DNA from: Chryseobacterium sp. G0186
GTDB lineage: Bacteria; Bacteroidota; Bacteroidia; Flavobacteriales; Weeksellaceae
Length of the DNA: 64,000 nucleotides
Direction of reading: 5' to 3'
NCBI RefSeq assembly: GCF_003815675.1
Contig: NZ_CP033918.1
Coordinates: forward strand, 4,650,001-4,714,000
The position numbers were made by a program, and so were the translations under genes. Under the pieces are notes generated by a model. It searched no databases. It had not been told where the DNA came from and saw only the letters and a program-made list of their open reading frames with translations. Positions 46,301-56,599 of the stretch are shown here, one piece after another. Position 1 is the first letter of the stretch; each line of letters starts with the position of its first letter.

Positions 46301-46479
46301 CTCAGCATTCCGGTCATGAATCCTATGGTATAGGGAGAATTTAAATAAATCCCCTCTCCAACGGAAAGGTTGAACTGATTACCACAGAAAATACCGAGAA
46401 ATACCAGAATTAAGGCAATAAAATAACTGAGCCAGTGCTTGGTATTGCGTCTGGCCTCAAAGGAAAATATGGCGTTCAT
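43309..46479 (-). CDS. ABC-transporter permease fused to M1-type aminopeptidase (1056 aa)
   Basis: The N-terminal half (about 1-560) is a multi-pass membrane region with two ABC-2-type permease blocks (FSFEARRNTKHWLSYFIALILVFLG, LGLLITVYFLNDLYWRS). The C-terminal half is periplasmic and peptidase-like: a beta-rich part (about 600-760), then FTRGFAATAYPSAIFMPEDM and the zinc motif AGHELSHLWWG, followed by MLTETLAMY that supplies the third ligand. The HExxH to Glu spacing appears two residues longer than in standard M1 enzymes. It follows the ABC ATPase gene by 2 bp, forming one transporter. Known in Bacteroidota; substrate unknown. Confidence 0.88.
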   Translation of the reverse strand: MNAIFSFEARRNTKHWLSYFIALILVFLGIFCGNQFNLSVGEGIYLNSPYTIGFMTGMLSLSIIFFATVYALQILFKEQDSRFEIVLFSFPFSKQTYLKGKFFTYFLQTFLSFSFLMTGFIIGQNLRSGSEIQNGFKIIDYLYPLFVFGLTNTLMVCSFLFLISFTVRKKLMVVIGGLLLYVFYMIILLFSNSPFMAGSTPQALETQQISALLDPFGLSAYFMEARSLTAKQKNIQIVPFTGYLLLNRVLFLVISAGFLLMTLRLFSFAGISRQKAKKTSIKTDLQPKVLWSEYSTAASDFGKIASVQSILSFTKIDLIYLFKSISIPTVSILLVFCVGMEMYAEIEKGIRIPQKYASSGLMATTISENFHLLGLLITVYFLNDLYWRSRSSGFFMIENSTSLSKNRVTGHFLSISILLFFLTIILIVEGLIFQATYQYFHIDWNAYLAVFLFNTFPLILFSGFILLINDRIPHKFIALGVSILAVFILAGPVANKIITLPVFRIFSDFKGSYSDFNGYGIYEKAFEQRLLFGAGIAVFLWTLNGMITLKKIRFMSFVFSILLLITGIFSGIYFMEGYIPDNEEKATLNSVQYERNFRKYEKLPQPEITDVTTEIKLYPSENAYKITGKYTLKNQTNQPIDKILINFNEDLKLESAVLKLGTDITKIKENVSEIPLRTPLQPGSTAILDFKLSYQWYAVNGHQSFNAIIENGSFMRISRYYPSIGYQKDYEIQDQHLRNKYRLGKLTALKKPEAPEVFKKDFINLDMTISTEKDQTAVGTGDLVKKWSDSNRNYFRYQAENIPFRFAVSSAEYEIKSMTYKGIAINILYHKKRIENVDHLLENAKLTLDYCQQNFGKYPFKSVNFAEISSFTRGFAATAYPSAIFMPEDMVFHANIHADQQQDVINELAGHELSHLWWGNSQINPDEREGSVMLTETLAMYTEMMLYKKMHGKEKMMERIKVHQQIFDNEKGLSENLPIYKATGGVPHISYSKGAVAMVQLSEVIGENTVNTALKNFLKNNQYPKKPSSMDLLNEFYKVSPDEATQKQIDRLFKKP

Positions 46480-46481
46480 GA

Positions 46482-47354
46482 TTAAGGTTTTTGAGTTAAG
46501 GTATAAAAGTAGAAATGTTCCAGAAGAGGATTTACAGGGTTGAAATCTTTGATCTGTTCTTCTGAAAATACAGTAATGTGTTGCTCTCTTTCTATCAACT
46601 GTCGGCTGATCACTTCATAGCTGGAATAAAGATCCTCAGGATTATTTTTATTGATGGAGCTTGCCCATACCTTGTTTTCTAGTTCTGCCATTAACTTTTT
46701 AGGTTCTCCTTTTCTAAGGATTTGTCCATGATTCATAATGGCAATTTCAAAACACAGGTTTCTTACATCTTCCACTAAGTGCGTGGAAAGAATCACAATA
46801 ACATCCTGGCTGATGTCATTCAGAAGAATGTTGAAACGGTTGCGTTCTTCAGGATCCAGGCCTGCGGTAGGCTCATCTACAATAATGATTTTAGGATTAC
46901 CAAGTAAGGCCTGAGCAACGCCAAAACGCTGTTTCATTCCGCCGGAAAATGTATGAACTTCCTTGTTTTGAAAGTCCAGAAGATTTACTCTTTCAAGCAG
47001 ACCCAGGATTTGGTTTTTACGTTGTATTTTATCTGTAATCCCTTTCAGAACAGCAATGTGTTCTAGTAAATCGTAAGCGGAAATTTTTGGATATACCCCG
47101 AAATCCTGAGGCAAAAATCCTAAATTCTGCTTGATGTATTCCGGATTTTTAATAATATCCACATCATTGAAAATCAAGGTTCCTGAAGTGGGTTTCTGTA
47201 ATCCTACGATGGTTTTCATCAGGGATGATTTTCCGGCTCCGTTGGGACCCAGTAGCCCAAACATTCCGTTATTAATGTCCAAAGAAATGTTTTTAATTGC
47301 CTGAAAACCATTTTTGTAGGTAAGGCTTAGCTGGTTGATGGATAAAGTATTCAT
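46482..47354 (-). CDS. ABC transporter ATP-binding protein
   Basis: I start at 47354 (MNTLSINQLSLTYKNG). The open frame extends 60 codons upstream but covers low-complexity repeat DNA. Domains: Walker A GLLGPNGAGKSSLMK (about 35-49), Q-loop FLPQDFG, signature FSGGMKQRFGVAQAL, Walker B IIIVDEPTAGLDPEE, H-loop LSTHLVED. A C-terminal 70-residue tail follows (CCmA/DrrA type). Works with the permease-peptidase fusion 2 bp downstream, in the inner membrane as a probable exporter. Confidence 0.93.
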   Translation of the reverse strand: MNTLSINQLSLTYKNGFQAIKNISLDINNGMFGLLGPNGAGKSSLMKTIVGLQKPTSGTLIFNDVDIIKNPEYIKQNLGFLPQDFGVYPKISAYDLLEHIAVLKGITDKIQRKNQILGLLERVNLLDFQNKEVHTFSGGMKQRFGVAQALLGNPKIIIVDEPTAGLDPEERNRFNILLNDISQDVIVILSTHLVEDVRNLCFEIAIMNHGQILRKGEPKKLMAELENKVWASSINKNNPEDLYSSYEVISRQLIEREQHITVFSEEQIKDFNPVNPLLEHFYFYTLTQKP

Positions 47355-47399
47355 AGTGCTGTATTTGGATAATAGGTGATGAGGCAATCCTTTTTGGGG

Positions 47400-47545
47400 A
47401 CTGCTTTGAGTTTGAAAGTTGTAGAGGGGGTTGAGGGTCTTAGGGTTTGAGAATTTGAGAGTCAGGGAGATGATATTAGAAGTATAATAATTAAACGCTA
47501 ATACTCTAATACACTCAAACCCTAATACACTCAAACTCTAGAACG
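47400..47545. repeat. GA-rich low-complexity intergenic repeat 1
   Basis: The tract is made of short degenerate units such as TTTGAGAGT and CACTCAAACCCTAATA. The first half runs purine-rich on plus and the second half is its complement in style, so the two arms can pair. Similar tracts lie at 48780 and 50820. Not coding. Confidence 0.65.
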
Positions 47546-47547
47546 CC

Positions 47548-47751
47548 TTATTCCTTATACTCCAGGATATCCCCCGGTTGGCATTCCAGGATTTTGCAAA
47601 TGGCTTCCAGGGTATCGAAGCGCACGCCCTTGGCTTTTCCGGTTTTTAGGATAGAGAGGTTTACGGGAGTGATTCCCAGTTTTTCTGCCAATTCTTTACT
47701 CTGCATTTTTCGTTTGGCAAGCATGACATCTAAGTTGACTATAATTGGCAT
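47548..47751 (-). CDS. Cro/CI-type HTH regulator (67 aa)
   Basis: I start at 47751 (MPIIVNLDVMLAKRKMQSKEL). The longer upstream frame overlaps the DUF2975 gene. Nearly the whole protein is one XRE/Cro helix-turn-helix domain: SKELAEKLGITPVNLSILKTGKAKGVRFDTLEAICKILECQPGDILEY, the YozG-like subgroup. It follows the DUF2975 membrane protein gene by 1 bp. This pairing is a standard two-gene unit in Gram-positive and Bacteroidota genomes, possibly a membrane-coupled regulator. Confidence 0.9.
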   Translation of the reverse strand: MPIIVNLDVMLAKRKMQSKELAEKLGITPVNLSILKTGKAKGVRFDTLEAICKILECQPGDILEYKE

Positions 47752-47752
47752 T

Positions 47753-48268
47753 TTAAATAAATAGATCTTGTTCGTTTTGCAAATGTAGCCCTTGCTTAAA
47801 GATATTGGCAAGAAACAGACAGAAAATTCCAAGCATAAAGTGAATAAACACCAGTCCCCAGACAATACTTTCTACTTCCACGAAGAAACTCGCGATAATT
47901 ACCAGTGGAAGAGGAATGAAAATATTATACAGGTAAAATCTCTTAAGTTGTAGGATATGATCCTTTGTAAAAAGCTTTGGCTGGAAAAATACCTTGAAAA
48001 CCTTTGCTGAAAACCAGAAAAAAATTCCATAGGAAATCAAAACCAGCAGAAATGAAAATATAATATAGGGATAATTGTTGTCTATATTCAGAAAAGGTTG
48101 CTCTGTAAAAGGGTAATTGATATGGAGATACTCCCCATTTCGGTAAGGCGTGATTGAAAAATCTGTTGCAAGGCAAAGTAGGGAATACAATGCCATGATT
48201 AAATATCCGGCTGACAATACAGAGCAGATATAAAATAAAATTCTGGAAATAATTTTGGTCTGGTTCAT
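47753..48268 (-). CDS. DUF2975 membrane protein
   Basis: 171 residues with four membrane helices (about 9-33, 67-88, 112-132, 137-158) and the family segment FWFSAKVFKVFFQPKLFTKDHILQLKRFYLYN between helices 2 and 3. Inner membrane. Followed 1 bp later by a Cro/CI HTH gene, the usual DUF2975 partner. The molecular role is unknown; sequestration of the regulator at the membrane is a possible model. Confidence 0.88.
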   Translation of the reverse strand: MNQTKIISRILFYICSVLSAGYLIMALYSLLCLATDFSITPYRNGEYLHINYPFTEQPFLNIDNNYPYIIFSFLLVLISYGIFFWFSAKVFKVFFQPKLFTKDHILQLKRFYLYNIFIPLPLVIIASFFVEVESIVWGLVFIHFMLGIFCLFLANIFKQGLHLQNEQDLFI

Positions 48269-48434
48269 GTCACGATCATTAATTGTATTGCAAATGTATA
48301 ATTAATTATCGTAAAACAATAATTAATTTAAATAAAATTTTATTTTTAAAATTAAATAGAATGGAATTATTATTTAGAAATATTGTGTTGATCACAGTTT
48401 TTATTTAATTTTAAATAAGAAAAAAGATAAGATC

Positions 48435-48779
48435 ATGGCGTACAATATTGAATTGGCAGACAGAGTTCGTGAGCGGCTTTCAAAGGTTCCTGATATTGAA
48501 GTTGAGGAGAAGAAAATGTTTAGTGGTTTATCATTTCTTGTCAATGGAAAGATGTGTATCAACATCAGCCATGACAATCTGATGTGTCGCTATAACCCCG
48601 AATTGGAGGAAGAAGTTTCAGAGAAAAAAGGCTTTCTTCCTATGATCATGAGAGGAAAGCAACTCAAAGACTATTGCTATGTAGAACCCATCGGTTTTCA
48701 GAAACCGGATGATTTTGAATACTGGATAAAGATTTGTCTCGAGTATAATATCATTGCGAAAGCTTCGAAGAAGAAGTAG
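48435..48779 (+). CDS. TfoX/Sxy N-terminal domain protein
   Basis: 114 residues with the TfoX N-domain pattern: VEEKKMFSGLSFLVNGKMCINISHDNLMCRYNPELEEE and a helical end YWIKICLEYNIIAKASKKK. In proteobacteria TfoX domains take part in competence control; this short stand-alone form is common in Bacteroidota and its role is unknown. Single gene, followed by GA-rich repeat DNA. Confidence 0.88.
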   Translation: MAYNIELADRVRERLSKVPDIEVEEKKMFSGLSFLVNGKMCINISHDNLMCRYNPELEEEVSEKKGFLPMIMRGKQLKDYCYVEPIGFQKPDDFEYWIKICLEYNIIAKASKKK

Positions 48780-48850
48780 TGTTTGAGGGTAGTAGGGTAT
48801 GAGAGTATGAGAGTATGAGAGTATGAGAGTATGAGAGTGGGAGAGTTTTG
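48780..48850. repeat. GA-rich tandem repeat 2 (TATGAGAG units)
   Basis: At least five back-to-back copies of the 10-mer AGAGTATGAG, then AGAGTGGGAGAG. A true minisatellite, likely to vary in copy number between strains. It lies in the convergent gap between TfoX and an RlaP-type gene. Confidence 0.8.
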
Positions 48851-48883
48851 ATTAACAAATTGTTTCCCACTATTCATAACTCA

Positions 48884-49957
48884 TTATTTATTTTGATTTT
48901 TCTCGTATAGCTTTTCCCTTATTTCAATCAGAATTTTTGTTGTTTTTTCCAAATCAGGAGAATCAGGAAGACCGGATAGGGAATGATGATGCTCAATAGA
49001 TGATATGAGGTTTTCTGCTTTCTGCATAACCGTTTCATACGGCCAGTTTCCAGCCTTGATATCGAGTAATTCATCCCGATTTTCTACACGGATCTGTAAA
49101 GACTTTGTTTTGAATATATATTCACATGACTGAAGCAAACGAATGGTATGCATCATATTTTTGCTATCATAGTTCTGCCCATGGTTTGCATTGACGTTGT
49201 AACGGTCTTCATTGCGCTCCTCCACCCATTTCCAATATTCTCTGTAGTCTTTACAGTAGGTGGAATAGGCATCCAGATTACAGAACAGATAAGCGTAAGG
49301 CTTTTCCTCTCTGGGAACAGATGATACAGAAACCTGGTTGGCCTCTTCATGCTGCATAATTCCTTTGTATCCCAACGCTTGTGAATCATCATAAAATAAG
49401 GCAAACATTCCTTTTGTATGGTCAATACTCGTTAACCCACAATTTTCCTGAACTTTTTCATTTTCGGAAAGCCATCTTTTTAACGGGATGGAACCTTGCC
49501 CATCAAGAATAAAGCAGAAGTCCAATATGGATTTCCTTTCCTTGTCTACGGGGTTCAATATTTTTTTGTTGAGGCCTTTTGCCTTTTTAATCTGAGAAAT
49601 AGCATATCCTGCAAAGGTATCTTTACATAATTTGGATAGAAAGTCTTCTGTTTTCAATAAATCCATCACTGGGTTTTTCTGCAAAATACAATCTTCCGGA
49701 CTTGCCAGAACCTCCAGGATATTGGGATTATTCTTCTGTAACAGTTTTACAAACCTCCCGATTTCATAATACGTAATATCATTAGTCTCATTGGAAATCT
49801 GTGGAATGTAATTCAGGCCAAAGAAATCTTCTTTAGGTAAGTAATACACTCCACGGATATCTGTATCTGAGTTCTCTGTTGCCAGTCCGAAAGCACGGCT
49901 TCCGGAGATGGCTTCGAAGAGGATCAGGTTTTTGTTTTTTAGATCTTGGATGGTCAT
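48884..49957 (-). CDS. RlaP-type nucleotidyltransferase 1 (357 aa)
   Basis: A polymerase-beta-fold nucleotidyltransferase. The catalytic GS motif is AISGSRAFGLATENSDTDIRGVY (G19, S20, then D31xD33). A helical middle has LLQKNNPNILEVLASPEDC, and a C-terminal part has NHGQNYDSKNMMHTIRLLQSCEYIF. This matches COG3541/RlaP, which I know as an RNA-repair-associated polymerase-beta family often found with RtcB ligase. It follows a second such gene by 34 bp in one operon. Its promoter (50754-50798) is shared in sequence with that of rtcB. Confidence 0.82.
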   Translation of the reverse strand: MTIQDLKNKNLILFEAISGSRAFGLATENSDTDIRGVYYLPKEDFFGLNYIPQISNETNDITYYEIGRFVKLLQKNNPNILEVLASPEDCILQKNPVMDLLKTEDFLSKLCKDTFAGYAISQIKKAKGLNKKILNPVDKERKSILDFCFILDGQGSIPLKRWLSENEKVQENCGLTSIDHTKGMFALFYDDSQALGYKGIMQHEEANQVSVSSVPREEKPYAYLFCNLDAYSTYCKDYREYWKWVEERNEDRYNVNANHGQNYDSKNMMHTIRLLQSCEYIFKTKSLQIRVENRDELLDIKAGNWPYETVMQKAENLISSIEHHHSLSGLPDSPDLEKTTKILIEIREKLYEKNQNK

Positions 49958-49991
49958 TATTTATAATTCTAATTTTTAATACAGCTTTTCT

Positions 49992-52047
<2,056 letters not shown>

Positions 52048-52830
52048 ATGAAGACCATAAAAAATGAACTGATCTATTTTGCAACGGCATTGATGTTTTT
52101 CACAAGAATTCCGGTTCCGTTTACCATACCGTATTCCAATGAGATTATGAATAAATCTCAGAAATATTTTGCCTGGGTAGGGCTGTTGGTAGGGCTGATT
52201 AATGCAGTTATTCTGTATCTTTCTTTTCAGCTTTTCAACCTTGAAATAGGGATTATTCTGATGATGATCAGCAGTGTTTTACTGACCGGAGCGTTTCATG
52301 AGGACGGATTTACCGATGTTTGTGACAGTTTTGGAGGCGGATATGGAAAAGAGAAGATCCTCACCATTATGAAAGACAGTAGAGTGGGAGCTTATGGAGC
52401 TGTAGGAATTGTTTTACTGTTTGCTCTAAAATTCTTTAGTATTCAGGCTTTGGGAACTATTGATCTGCTTAAAACCTTAGGAATTATTGTTCTGGCGCAT
52501 ACCTCAAGCCGGTTTATTGCCGGAACGATGATCTATACCCATCAATATGTTACAGATATTGACGTAAGTAAATCTAAGCCTCTGGCGAATAAGCCCTTGG
52601 ATGGGAGGTCTCTGTTGGTAGGACTTATCAGTGTTTTACTGTCCTTTACTTTGGTTCCGGATTGGCGTTTGCTATTGGCCCTTGCACTGGCATATGTAGG
52701 GAAGATCTGCATGGGGTGGTACTTTAAAAAGCATATCGGTGGTTATACCGGAGATTGTCTGGGATCTGTACAACAGGTTTGTGAGGTCTTATTTTATTTA
52801 GGAACAATGATCGTATGGAAATTCATCTGA
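52048..52830 (+). CDS. cobS: Adenosylcobinamide-GDP ribazoletransferase
   Basis: An integral membrane enzyme with 6-7 helices. Motifs: YFATALMFFTRIPVP, YFAWVGLLVGLINAV, the metal-binding ALL..GAFHEDGFTDVCDSFGGGYGKEKILTIMKDSRVGAYG, and IGGYTGDCLGSVQQVCEV near the end. It joins adenosylcobinamide-GDP to alpha-ribazole. No gap to cobT; overlaps cobC by 16 bp. Confidence 0.95.
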   Translation: MKTIKNELIYFATALMFFTRIPVPFTIPYSNEIMNKSQKYFAWVGLLVGLINAVILYLSFQLFNLEIGIILMMISSVLLTGAFHEDGFTDVCDSFGGGYGKEKILTIMKDSRVGAYGAVGIVLLFALKFFSIQALGTIDLLKTLGIIVLAHTSSRFIAGTMIYTHQYVTDIDVSKSKPLANKPLDGRSLLVGLISVLLSFTLVPDWRLLLALALAYVGKICMGWYFKKHIGGYTGDCLGSVQQVCEVLFYLGTMIVWKFI

Positions 52831-53369
52831 TCCGACATACCGCTGTAGAAAATCCGGAAAATTTGTGCTACGGATTTGCCGAAATGCCTTTACGAAAAGA
52901 TTTTTCTGAAGATTTTAAACCGTTGAATCTGGATAAGGATTTTGATTTAATTTTCTCAAGCCCTGCCCAACGTTGTTGCCTTTTGGCGGACCATTTCAAA
53001 TTTGATTATACAACAGACGAGAGACTAAGGGAAATGAATTTTGGAAACTGGGAACTTAAAAAATGGACTGAAATTCCTGAAGAAGAAATTAATCCCTGGT
53101 ACAAGGATTTTGTCAATGTAAAAGCTTGCGGAGGGGAAAATCTCCTTGAAATGCAGGCTCGCGTAATGAGTTTTTGGAATGAACTGCTAACAGAAAAAAA
53201 AGCGAATAAAATTTTAATTATTGCCCATGCCGGAGTTATTCGTTTGATTCTTCAAGCTGTTCTGCAATTTCCTCTTGAAAATATGTTCAGTATTCAGATT
53301 GATTATGGAAAGAAAGCGATCATACAGGTTGAAGAAAGTTTATTTTCAATCAAAAATATAAATGTTTAG
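52815..53369 (+). CDS. cobC: Alpha-ribazole phosphatase, histidine-phosphatase family
   Basis: Histidine phosphatase fold with the catalytic LIRHTAVENP (His8 region), FSSPAQRCCLLADHF, LREMNFGNWELKKW and the second His in LIIAHAGVIRLIL. Length 184 aa. It dephosphorylates alpha-ribazole-5'-phosphate or adenosylcobalamin-5'-phosphate at the end of the pathway. Overlaps cobS by 16 bp and is followed by a terminator. Confidence 0.92.
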   Translation: MEIHLIRHTAVENPENLCYGFAEMPLRKDFSEDFKPLNLDKDFDLIFSSPAQRCCLLADHFKFDYTTDERLREMNFGNWELKKWTEIPEEEINPWYKDFVNVKACGGENLLEMQARVMSFWNELLTEKKANKILIIAHAGVIRLILQAVLQFPLENMFSIQIDYGKKAIIQVEESLFSIKNINV

Positions 53370-53400
53370 GCGTATTTCAATACCTCTTTTACAATAAAAA

Positions 53401-53424
53401 AACCGCTACAATAGCGGTTCTTTG
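53401..53424 (+). terminator. Terminator of the cob operon
   Basis: AACCGCTA-CAA-TAGCGGTT, an 8-bp perfect stem with triloop, then CTTTGTTTTT. The A run in front makes it usable by the opposite-strand lipoprotein gene too. Confidence 0.88.
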
Positions 53425-53442
53425 TTTTTATGAAATATGTTT

Positions 53443-54636
53443 TTAGAATCTTCTGACAGGTCTCACTCTCACCGAATAGTAATCTTTGGTGTAGCTCCAC
53501 ATATGTCCAATATATCCTTCCAGAATCTTTACCTGATTGCTTCCCGGTACCTCTGTAGAACTCCAGTAGTACTTTTGTGATACATTGTTGGATGCAATAT
53601 TGTAAACATTATTAGCACTTTTATAAAATGCCATTAATTCATCCTCTGAAGGAAGGAACCAGTCTGTTAAGCCATTCAGAACATAGTTATCACACAATCT
53701 TGCTGCTGAATTAGCGTCAGAACACTGAGAAACAATTCTGGCTGTATTGGCAGGACCTGATCCCATTACCGATTGGGTCTGATTGATAATATCGAAAGGA
53801 CATCCCCACTGAACTTTATCAGATCCATTGTAGATAAGATTATTAGGTGCAGCTTCTAAATATCTCCACCCATCTGTAGTTTCTCCTTTGTCATAGAAAA
53901 CATATCCACCGGAAGCACCAATGGCTCCGGCTGTTTTAAATGTTTTCTCAGCCGAGTAATATACTTGTGCACCCTCTTTTACATAAGATTTTACATAATA
54001 GGTCGTGTTAGGAAGTAATCCGACAGCTTCAAGCTCATAAGCAGAATAATTATTGGCAATTGCAGCCTTAACGGTCTGCCCGTTTGAAATGTCTACCCCT
54101 GCACTGGTTCTGTAACAGAATCCTTTTTCATCCGGATAGAAAGGCTCAAGATAATTGACTGTAATTTTGTCTGTCTCGAAAGTAGCAGCTGTTGTATATA
54201 TCTGCTTCACCATTTTGAAATTAATGTCCATTTTTCCTGGAGTGATAAACGTAACATTCTCCCCATAAATGGTTTCCCCACTACCAGTTCTAACGAAAGC
54301 TCTGAAGTAATAAAGGGTCGATTTTTCAAAATCAGCACCATAATCTGGGGTAAGGGAATAATCTCCCACAGAATTATTGAAATCAGAAATTGTTTTAGAA
54401 CCGTTGATGGTAGGATTGATTGTTTTTGCCCAACAGAATCCACGAGTTGAAAATCCGGATCCCGCTGAGGTTACCGTCCCATGGAACGTGAATTGAGCCT
54501 GGTTAAAGGTAAGTTGGCCTGTTGTAACTTTTGGATATACATTGTTGCTTGTCCCATTGTTGTCATCCCCGCCATTATCTGAACCACATGAAAAAAGGGT
54601 AAAAACAGATAAGAAAAGAAATAAGATTTTCTTCAT
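53443..54636 (-). CDS. Lipoprotein with DUF1566 (Lcl-like) C-terminal domain
   Basis: Lipobox LFSCGSDNGG (Cys17) with the acidic-Gly tract typical for surface export in Bacteroidota. Two fibronectin-like repeats follow (TFHGTVTSAGSGFSTRGFCWA, about 45-130; KGFCYRTSAGVD, about 145-235). From about 240 comes a DUF1566 domain: GGYVFYDKGETTDGWRYLEAAP, GLTDWFLPSEDELMAFYKS, YYWSSTEVPG and VRVRPVRRF. Probably a surface-exposed binding protein. Stands alone between two terminators, inside the stretch that separates the two halves of the RNA-repair genes. Confidence 0.87.
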   Translation of the reverse strand: MKKILFLFLSVFTLFSCGSDNGGDDNNGTSNNVYPKVTTGQLTFNQAQFTFHGTVTSAGSGFSTRGFCWAKTINPTINGSKTISDFNNSVGDYSLTPDYGADFEKSTLYYFRAFVRTGSGETIYGENVTFITPGKMDINFKMVKQIYTTAATFETDKITVNYLEPFYPDEKGFCYRTSAGVDISNGQTVKAAIANNYSAYELEAVGLLPNTTYYVKSYVKEGAQVYYSAEKTFKTAGAIGASGGYVFYDKGETTDGWRYLEAAPNNLIYNGSDKVQWGCPFDIINQTQSVMGSGPANTARIVSQCSDANSAARLCDNYVLNGLTDWFLPSEDELMAFYKSANNVYNIASNNVSQKYYWSSTEVPGSNQVKILEGYIGHMWSYTKDYYSVRVRPVRRF

Positions 54637-54794
54637 GAATAAGTAAGTTTTTTAAGGTATTAGTTTTATTAAATTAAGGCTGGCAAATATATAAAAAAAA
54701 CAATAGCTTTTGTTCCAGTTAATCTATTTGTAAATTAATCTGTTGAGAAGAATTATTGTGGTGAAAAATTATGTTAAATAAGCCTTTCATAAAA

Positions 54795-54821
54795 ACGCCA
54801 TTCGATAATATCAAATGGCGT
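54795..54821. terminator. Bidirectional terminator hairpin
   Basis: ACGCCATT and AATGGCGT form an 8-bp stem with a loop of about 11 nt and T runs on both sides. It closes the minus-strand unit that contains the 583-residue gene. Confidence 0.8.
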
Positions 54822-54827
54822 AATTTT

Positions 54828-56579
54828 TTATTTAAAAATTTTGATAAAGCTATCTTTCTCCAATTTTTCCAATGAAAAATCCAGATCAGCTTCAGTTTTT
54901 TCAGTAGTAACCGTTGCTCCCAGTTCCTTTACAAGTTCATTGAAGGAAATGGGCTCATACCATTGCTGGTACAGTGCATTTGTAGCCATGACTGCAATCT
55001 CAGAATTTCCTGAGACATGAGAATGTCCTGCTCCGAAATTCAATAAGACAAAAGTCTGTTTTTCTCCTTTTGGAAGCAGCATTCCGAGAATAGTCTGCCT
55101 TTGGACAGAATTACATCTGGCTTCAGCAAAAAGATGATTGGGATTCATCATATAGTTCTGTGAAATATGATCTCCTTTTCCAATCACAATTTTATAACCA
55201 CATTCCGTATTTCCTGAATACACATTGTTCATGATCAGGGTAGGCATATGCAGACCTTTATTGGCATAAAGATATTCTACAGCACCTCTTGGGGCAGAAG
55301 TCATATCTCCTGAATACATCAGGTTTCCGTCTCCTTGGCTATAAGCAGCATTCCACCCGGTTTTTCCACCAATATTCAATCCCGAAAGGTCGAGATCATT
55401 AGCTCCCCATGCTTCCTCCCAGTAGATTCCTACTGCAAGCTTTTCACCCGAGAATCGTGTTCCTGTAGGAATATTTCCCACAAACATCTTTTCAGAAGTC
55501 GGAAGTCCGAATTCAACATCCTCAGGAAAGTAAAAGGCCTTTCCGGAAAGATCAAATCTGGATTTTAAGTAGGTAAGGATATATTCAAAATTCATTTCAT
55601 TAACAGAATTGTTTTTTCCGGTTTTTACCCAGGATTTTCCATTTCTGATTCTGTAAACAAAAGTATCCTGACCATACATTCTTAAATAACAGGCTGACAG
55701 GGCTTTGAATAGAGCAAACGGTGTCGCATTATTCAGCCAATGCAGATCATTTTCGTCCAGTAAGGTATGGGTTGCATCATTCAGCGGGTTAGATACCAAT
55801 GGTTTATGATATGTTTTTGATAACTTGGAGATCTTATTAATCGTTTTTGATGCTTTCCCTTTATACGCTAAAAATAACGGTTTGAACCTGTTAAAGATCT
55901 CAGCAAGCCTTTCCAGTCCGAAGTTTTCAAATAGGTATGAAGGATTGAATTTACTGATTTTGATATTTTCAATCAGATCATCATTTTTAATCAAAAGACT
56001 GGTATTGGTTGTTTTAAAAATAACATACCTTAAAAACTCTACAGGATTCTCCGGATAGATTTCATAAAGATCAGCAATTTTTATAATGGCTTCCTTATTT
56101 CTGATATTTTCCTGTCCTGTGAATTCATAATCCAGTTCATCATTCAGAATATACAGAAGATCATTGATGGTTTCTTGCTTTAAGGCAATTCCCGATTTCA
56201 GCAATGCAAGACATTTTTCAGTCATTTCTTCTACGGAATATGCTTTAATTACCTTGAAAATAAGTTTCGTTTCAGGGATATTCAATACCTCGTTCGGAAT
56301 GTATATTTCATCCTGAAAATTGCTTTCGTATGTAGAAAGATAATGTTGGATCTGATCCATCAACAGTTCCCATCTGGTACTGGTTTTTATTTTCTCCCAT
56401 GATTTATGGAAGGTTTTATTAAGATCATTTCCCTTTAGTTTTTCTTTTGAATAATAGCTGATAATCTGTTTTTTTGCCCAAAGTGCATTAGGTTCAATAA
56501 CAAATCCATCATTGGAAATAAAAGGCTTTTCACCAGATTCTTTGGCCAAAACGGCGTTGAAAAGTTGAAGTGTTTTCAT
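54828..56579 (-). CDS. Uncharacterised protein in the rtcB unit (583 aa)
   Basis: I do not recognise a named family. The first about 330 residues are helical and may form HEAT-like repeats (KTFHKSWEKIKTSTRWELLM, YVIFKTTNTSLLIKN, RFKPLFLAYKGKASKTINKI). The last about 200 are beta-rich with strongly patterned motifs: PTSEKMFVGNIPTGTRF, LAVGIYWEEAWGANDLDLSGL, GGKTGWNAAYSQGDGN, LNFGAGHSHVSGNSE. No signal peptide, no membrane helix. The split into a helical N-part and beta C-part recalls Ro60 (Rsr), but there is no VWA DxSxS motif, so it is not Ro. Its position behind rtcB and the tRNA-like RNA suggests an RNA-binding partner. Confidence 0.8.
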   Translation of the reverse strand: MKTLQLFNAVLAKESGEKPFISNDGFVIEPNALWAKKQIISYYSKEKLKGNDLNKTFHKSWEKIKTSTRWELLMDQIQHYLSTYESNFQDEIYIPNEVLNIPETKLIFKVIKAYSVEEMTEKCLALLKSGIALKQETINDLLYILNDELDYEFTGQENIRNKEAIIKIADLYEIYPENPVEFLRYVIFKTTNTSLLIKNDDLIENIKISKFNPSYLFENFGLERLAEIFNRFKPLFLAYKGKASKTINKISKLSKTYHKPLVSNPLNDATHTLLDENDLHWLNNATPFALFKALSACYLRMYGQDTFVYRIRNGKSWVKTGKNNSVNEMNFEYILTYLKSRFDLSGKAFYFPEDVEFGLPTSEKMFVGNIPTGTRFSGEKLAVGIYWEEAWGANDLDLSGLNIGGKTGWNAAYSQGDGNLMYSGDMTSAPRGAVEYLYANKGLHMPTLIMNNVYSGNTECGYKIVIGKGDHISQNYMMNPNHLFAEARCNSVQRQTILGMLLPKGEKQTFVLLNFGAGHSHVSGNSEIAVMATNALYQQWYEPISFNELVKELGATVTTEKTEADLDFSLEKLEKDSFIKIFK

Positions 56580-56599
56580 GATATAAAAATTAAATAAGT

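Noticed and set aside
48780..48850. CRISPR-like array
   Set aside because: Units are 10 bp, head-to-tail, with no spacers and no cas genes.
54828..56579. Assigning the 583-residue protein as Ro60/Rsr (TROVE)
   Set aside because: Context fits, but no VWA metal motif and no clear TROVE signature are visible; only a helical-then-beta layout is shared.
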